From Hymenolepis diminuta (lineage: Eukaryota > Platyhelminthes > Cestoda > Cyclophyllidea > Hymenolepididae): a stretch of 64,000 bases of DNA. The position numbers and the translations under genes were made by a program. Location of the stretch: assembly GCA_900708905.1 (NCBI GenBank), contig CAADRB010000016.1, forward strand, positions 693,614 through 757,613. Reading direction: 5' to 3'. Below the pieces are notes generated by a model that did not search any database, was not told the DNA's origin, and saw nothing but the letters and a program-made list of their open reading frames with translations. This document shows, one piece after another, positions 59,948-64,000 of the stretch (position 1 is the first letter of the stretch; every line of letters starts with the position of its first letter).

Positions 59948-62322
59948 TTAATTCGTTAGGCGGCATGCGCTGATCCCCAACTGTTGAGCAATATCGAGTT
60001 TTGCCGTGCGAGTATTAAATCCTTCACCGGTTAGAGTACGACCTTTGTACTTGGCGACGATCTTGACACGGGATCGACCCAAATTGTGGCCCTTTTTGGA
60101 TTGGTTTGTTATCCATGTCGGCAGTTGTTGACTATCACTATCCGAAGATGAATCGTGTGAACCTTCCACGACTCTGACATCAAAATGAGAGAAAGAAAAT
60201 AAGAATAAGACAAAATCGAATTCTCTTCTCATATATTAGTGTTTAACAAAGAACTAACGTAATCTTCAGATCCGGGAAGGTTTCGTGCAACAAACGCACA
60301 GGATCCATTGGGGGACCCTTGCTGTACTCCTCTGAAAATGGACAGGAGGTTGAGATTAATTCCTTTTAAACAAATCTAATAACTACCAGACACACCCTAA
60401 CAGAGGCAATAAGCCCATGATCGACGCGAAGCCAATGAATTTTTACTTCTGTGCTAAGACCGTTTTAACATATTTAGTACACAGGAGACAACGTCTGCAG
60501 TTTTATTAGGCTCTTCGTGATTAAAAATTATTTTCTAAATATTCTCTACATCGAGTCAGCTTGACACTACTATTCGTTTCGACGTGCTCTCAAAAGCTGC
60601 AATCAAGTAACCAGAACTGTATTAAATAGGGGAAACTCAATCAACTGAGTCAATTTAACCTAACTTGTTGATCACCTGCGACTAATCTAAGCCAACGAAA
60701 TTATCTCCAATCCCACATATCACCCTCAGCACCTACAGACTAATCCATTTCGGCTAGTCTCCTCTCCCTATTTGAAGACTGCTATTAATAAGTCTTGCTG
60801 GCTGTAGCTGCCATATTTCTATATTCCTCAGCTAAGATTAGCGAAGGATAGGAGGTAGAGTCTACGGAATAACTAGGAGCCAAAAATTAGACACCTAACT
60901 GATATTCCTCCTTCAACGAGTCTAATAAAGTTGTGGTTATCACACCTATTTTACAGCCTTCTAACCCCTTATTTATTTGAAGCAGATTAGCCGGAATATA
61001 TTTCCTTGCTTAAGTAACAACTAAACCACCTTCCTCTTATTTTACTTTTTTTTCGAAAGTAAACAAATTAAATAGGAACTAAATCAACACCCGGACTTGA
61101 CATACACATCTGATAATGGGATTAGCAGTATATGGTAAACTTCACAAATCTGTAAAAGGAAAGTTTGTTTCATGGCAGATTCATTCTAGAAAATTTTTTG
61201 ATGAGAAACTTGCATATCCTTCACTTGTACCGTTTCAACTAATATGATTAATTATATTATTCGCAGAATATGTGCCACTGAGGACTTCAACTCTGACTTC
61301 AAAAGTCAGACGTGGTTGTGGTAACTTAAAGTCTTCGATCCTCATCTAACCTACAATATCTAGACCCTCAATGCCTCCTTTGGGGCATGACGATTTGTTT
61401 ACGTTGGTTTCCCCTCTGCCATCAAGCATGTTTCTTTAGTTTATCTAAACAGTCGTAACAGACACAATATATGAAAATGTAATCTGGATAAGACGTGTTC
61501 ACTCTGGAGTTTCCAGGGCTTTTATAAAACGTTTCCAAAAACGTTACATTAAAAATGTTACGATTAAAAAGCGATTAAACATCCAAAAAAGTTTCTGGAA
61601 GTTCAAAAACCAGTTGCACAGGCGCAAAGGTATATCATTACAGAAGTATATGCTTAGATCGACGCAAAACCGCCAAAAACTACCATGCGAAACCCAAGGC
61701 CACAGAGTTTATAATGAAATCACGGAACATTTGGGAAACAGTAAAATTGAAATATTAATTAAAGCCTCGTTGTCGTGTCCCGAAACAACTTGTCAAGACC
61801 TTAACTGACCTGCTGTGCGGCACCATTTCTTTATTCATGTTCCTCGTCCGATTTTCGTTATTAAGTGTCCTCATTCGACTTAATTTTAGTGGCCACAGTT
61901 GCTGCCTCAAGGAACTGGTGATTCCAACTAAATGTGTTAATGTTTCCCCCACTCAGTCATCCCTAAGTGGTCAAATGTTTTATGCTATTTCATAAAATTA
62001 GTTCTGACTCCCACTAGAATTATACTGACATTGTCCACGGTACCCAGTGGACATAATACTCATTTTACGTGTAGTTTTCTCATATTATAATTGGGTAGAG
62101 TTAACCAAAGAAGGGTGCCAAATACATCAAAAGTAACACAATGCCTAAGATGGAGAGAGCAGAAGAAGACTTACCGAATTCATTTTCTAGCAGGTTATAG
62201 ATGACACTAGTCACGACACTAGTAACTCCACCACAATCTACGAAAATAGCACCAATGATGGCCTCAACCATATCTCCTAGGACCTTATATGAGAGAGTCT
62301 CTTTGCGTTGGTTGCATTCATG
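59948..62322 (-). CDS. Dicer-type ribonuclease III, C-terminal exons (partial)
   Basis: Last three exons of a multidomain RNase III on the minus strand: 62322-62175, 60331-60259, 60173-59948, joined in phase; the rest lies beyond the window or in an unrecognised exon. The first shows the second half of an RNase IIIb domain, YKVLGDMVEAIIGAIFVDCG, with the catalytic acidic residues of GD and VEA in place. The second has the linker MDPVRLLHETFPDLKI, typical of the Dicer region between RNase IIIb and the dsRNA-binding domain. The last exon encodes an acidic-serine spacer (SHDSSSDSDS) and a dsRBD (VKIVAKYKGRTLTGEGFNTR, then TAKLDIAQQLG) close to the stop. The linker favours Dicer over Drosha. Which flatworm Dicer paralogue it is cannot be judged. 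Introns are 85 and 1843 bp. Confidence 0.82.
60332..62174. other. Dicer intron, nothing recognised
   Basis: A 1.8 kb intron between the RNase IIIb exon and the linker exon. No repeat with a clear partner elsewhere in the window was recognised. Confidence 0.45.
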
Positions 62323-62329
62323 CTAAAAT

Positions 62330-64000
62330 GGACAAAAATACGGGAATATTACACAGTAGGAAGCGCGGTCAAACATGTATTAATCAGGGAACATCTTATA
62401 GATAGGACAAATTAATTTAAAAGTCTATAAGACGCATAAGAAATGTAAATGGGAACCAAGAAACATTAGGAGTGAAAGGAAACGGTCATCTTGCCAACAT
62501 GACCGCAACCCTCTGCTCCGAGACAGGAACTTGAAGGATTATGCCCTAATTTAGCCCATGGCTCAATGTTTTCTCATGTACCATCCACGCGCTGTGCTCA
62601 TGTTAAATTACTCTGGCTAGGTTGCTGACTTTCAACGTACTTAGGTATTGAACCTACCTTATTCCGCTCTGTTTATCACAAACCGGTTTCCACTCGCTCA
62701 GCAATGGCACTCGATTCCTTCTCTTCCAATCCCAAATTTTTCATCCACTAGTGCCGTTTTCTGTATTTGCTTTGTCTAACCAAATATACATGCTCATGGT
62801 TCAACTCAATTCTTAATCCACTAATCTTGGAAGAGCAGATGAATCATTAGTTTAACGAGAAAATATCTTGCCCAATTTAGTCGAGTTTCATTGACGGGAT
62901 TAGTGATACTTTAGACCTCTAAATCTAGACCGCATTAGCTTTACTTGATGTTTTCAGACATAAATAGGGGGTTCACAACCACAAATTGGCGTATAACTAA
63001 TTGAGCGCAGCAGAGTACTTGAACAGCCCTCTGCTTTGACATATATTTCTATGTGAGCAAGAAAACTTCGGCAAACTCTCAACCCAAATCTCAAAAACAC
63101 TACTAAACTTCAGATCTTGAACATTAAACTTTAGAAAGCAAGGTAAGAATGCGACGAAATATAACTAAGAAGAAAAGAGATAGATAGCCAGATAAATAGC
63201 CTAAAAATTTCGGTTTGAGCGAAGAATGTTGGTAATTTAGCAACATGTATTTACGTTTCAGCGTATACCCATTTAAATTCCCTGTAGTAGAGATGGAAGT
63301 GGTACAACCGACAATCTTTTTCTTGAGCAATTTTTCAATCTTCCCTCCGATATCAAACGATAGACAGAAATTGTAAGTGATTTCAAACTTTTGTCCATGA
63401 AAATCAGCTCAATTGTCACCCCAATCATCTTGAAAATTAGTTTAGCAAAATTAATTTTACAAGTACCCTGAAGGTGAAAAGAGTTAAGAGCAGCAATGAA
63501 ATATCTCATTTTCAGGACAGGAATTCTTCATATATAACTTTCCTTATCCTTGCTTGCCAGTCTGAGCAAGTCTTCACAAGAATGATGATATTTCCACCAC
63601 ACACCCCATAACTCACATTGTCCGTTGACTCATTCTTCCCCCAACTGTCATAATTATTGGGAAACAACCCACGCATTAACATCGATACTATGCCTTAATT
63701 TATTTCTTTGCATCACCGGACGGTATTATTCTGTTCAAAATCAGAATTGTTCTCCCTGTAATATATTAGCCTTGCATATGCAACCTTCACCCAAATCTGC
63801 AACTACATCTCAACCCACCACTCCTTCCCGAGGTTTCAATAAATCCTGTTCACTACTATCTCGCCTTCCAACTTGTTTTCTCTCTTGTTATTCCTTATAT
63901 CATGTTTCGTGGTAAATATTGAAATGAGCTGGATGGGTGTAAGTTTAGGCGGGATCTGCTCTCTAAGCTACCTTTCACTCTTCTTTTTCATCAGAGAAAT
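62330..64000. other. probable Dicer intron with a repeat R2 copy
   Basis: The RNase IIIb exon begins in the middle of the domain and needs an upstream phase-0 exon carrying the first RNase III signature. I could not find that exon in this stretch on the minus strand, so the region is taken as intron; repeat R2 lies at 62450-62540. Confidence 0.4.
62450..62540 (+). repeat. dispersed repeat R2, copy 5
   Basis: Reads accaagaaacattaggagtg, then gaaacggtcatcttgccaac, in the same order as the 2.9 kb and (inverted) 9.4 kb copies. It lies upstream of the visible Dicer RNase III exon, presumably in an intron. Confidence 0.55.

Noticed and set aside
63273..63509. Minus-strand segment with a faint RNase III-like look (IELIFMDKSLKSLTISVYRL)
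   Set aside because: The catalytic acidic residues do not line up with the RNase III signature, and no splice sites connect it to the Dicer exon at 62322.
1..64000. CRISPR arrays, bacterial operons, canonical tRNA or rRNA genes
   Set aside because: No regularly spaced direct repeats, no Shine-Dalgarno-led gene strings, and no complete cloverleaf or rRNA core was seen. The genes are spliced and eukaryotic.

Overview
The window is eukaryotic nuclear DNA, AT-rich (judged by eye), with spliced genes, long intergenic and intronic stretches and many decayed mobile elements. The best guess is a parasitic flatworm, probably a tapeworm. The reconstructed introns fall into a ~32-46 bp class and a ~69-85 bp class plus long ones, short AG acceptor sites sit a few bases upstream of several start codons (as expected with spliced-leader trans-splicing), and the transposon relics are flatworm-like. 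The species cannot be named from the sequence alone.

Layout. 1-12.3 kb: no recognisable gene, diverged dispersed repeats. 12.4-13.0 kb (-): BTF3 / NAC-beta, three exons. 14.3-15.2 kb (-): dead Ty3/gypsy integrase relic. 19.5-27.5 kb (-): dynactin subunit 4 (p62), seven exons in perfect phase. 29.0-31.7 kb (+): bystin, six exons, starting with 32 and 36 bp introns. 32.2-33.7 kb: a non-LTR reverse-transcriptase relic and a mariner-like transposase relic. 34.35-42.38 kb and 47.57-55.60 kb: the two arms of an ~8.0 kb inverted repeat; every paired feature checked satisfies x + y = 89949. 42.4-47.6 kb: the spacer, with the 5' exons of STT3, a mariner relic and a 376-base assembly gap. 55.9-58.4 kb (-): CUEDC2-like gene. 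58.5-58.75 kb (-): LYRM4/ISD11. 59.9 kb to beyond the window (-): the C-terminal end of a Dicer.

The full-length STT3 (oligosaccharyltransferase catalytic subunit, STT3B-like, seven exons, 775 aa) runs leftward from the spacer into the left arm. The right arm repeats only exons 4-7 in the opposite direction. Each arm also holds an internally deleted gypsy element and an unidentified candidate coding region. A single ambiguous base (n) occurs at exactly mirrored positions in both arms (38861 and 51088), and long homopolymers have equal lengths, so one consensus may have been placed twice. The palindrome must be tested before any biology is built on it.

The confident genes are housekeeping: translation (BTF3), dynein transport (DCTN4), ribosome biogenesis (bystin), N-glycosylation (STT3), Fe-S assembly (LYRM4), a CUE protein and small-RNA processing (Dicer). 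LYRM4 and CUEDC2 lie 108 bp apart on one strand with a poly(A) signal and an AG acceptor between them, so they may be a two-gene polycistron. I did not find a previously undescribed molecular system. The notable signals are the mirrored palindrome, the likely operon, a GC-AG intron in STT3 and a tRNA-derived SINE family.
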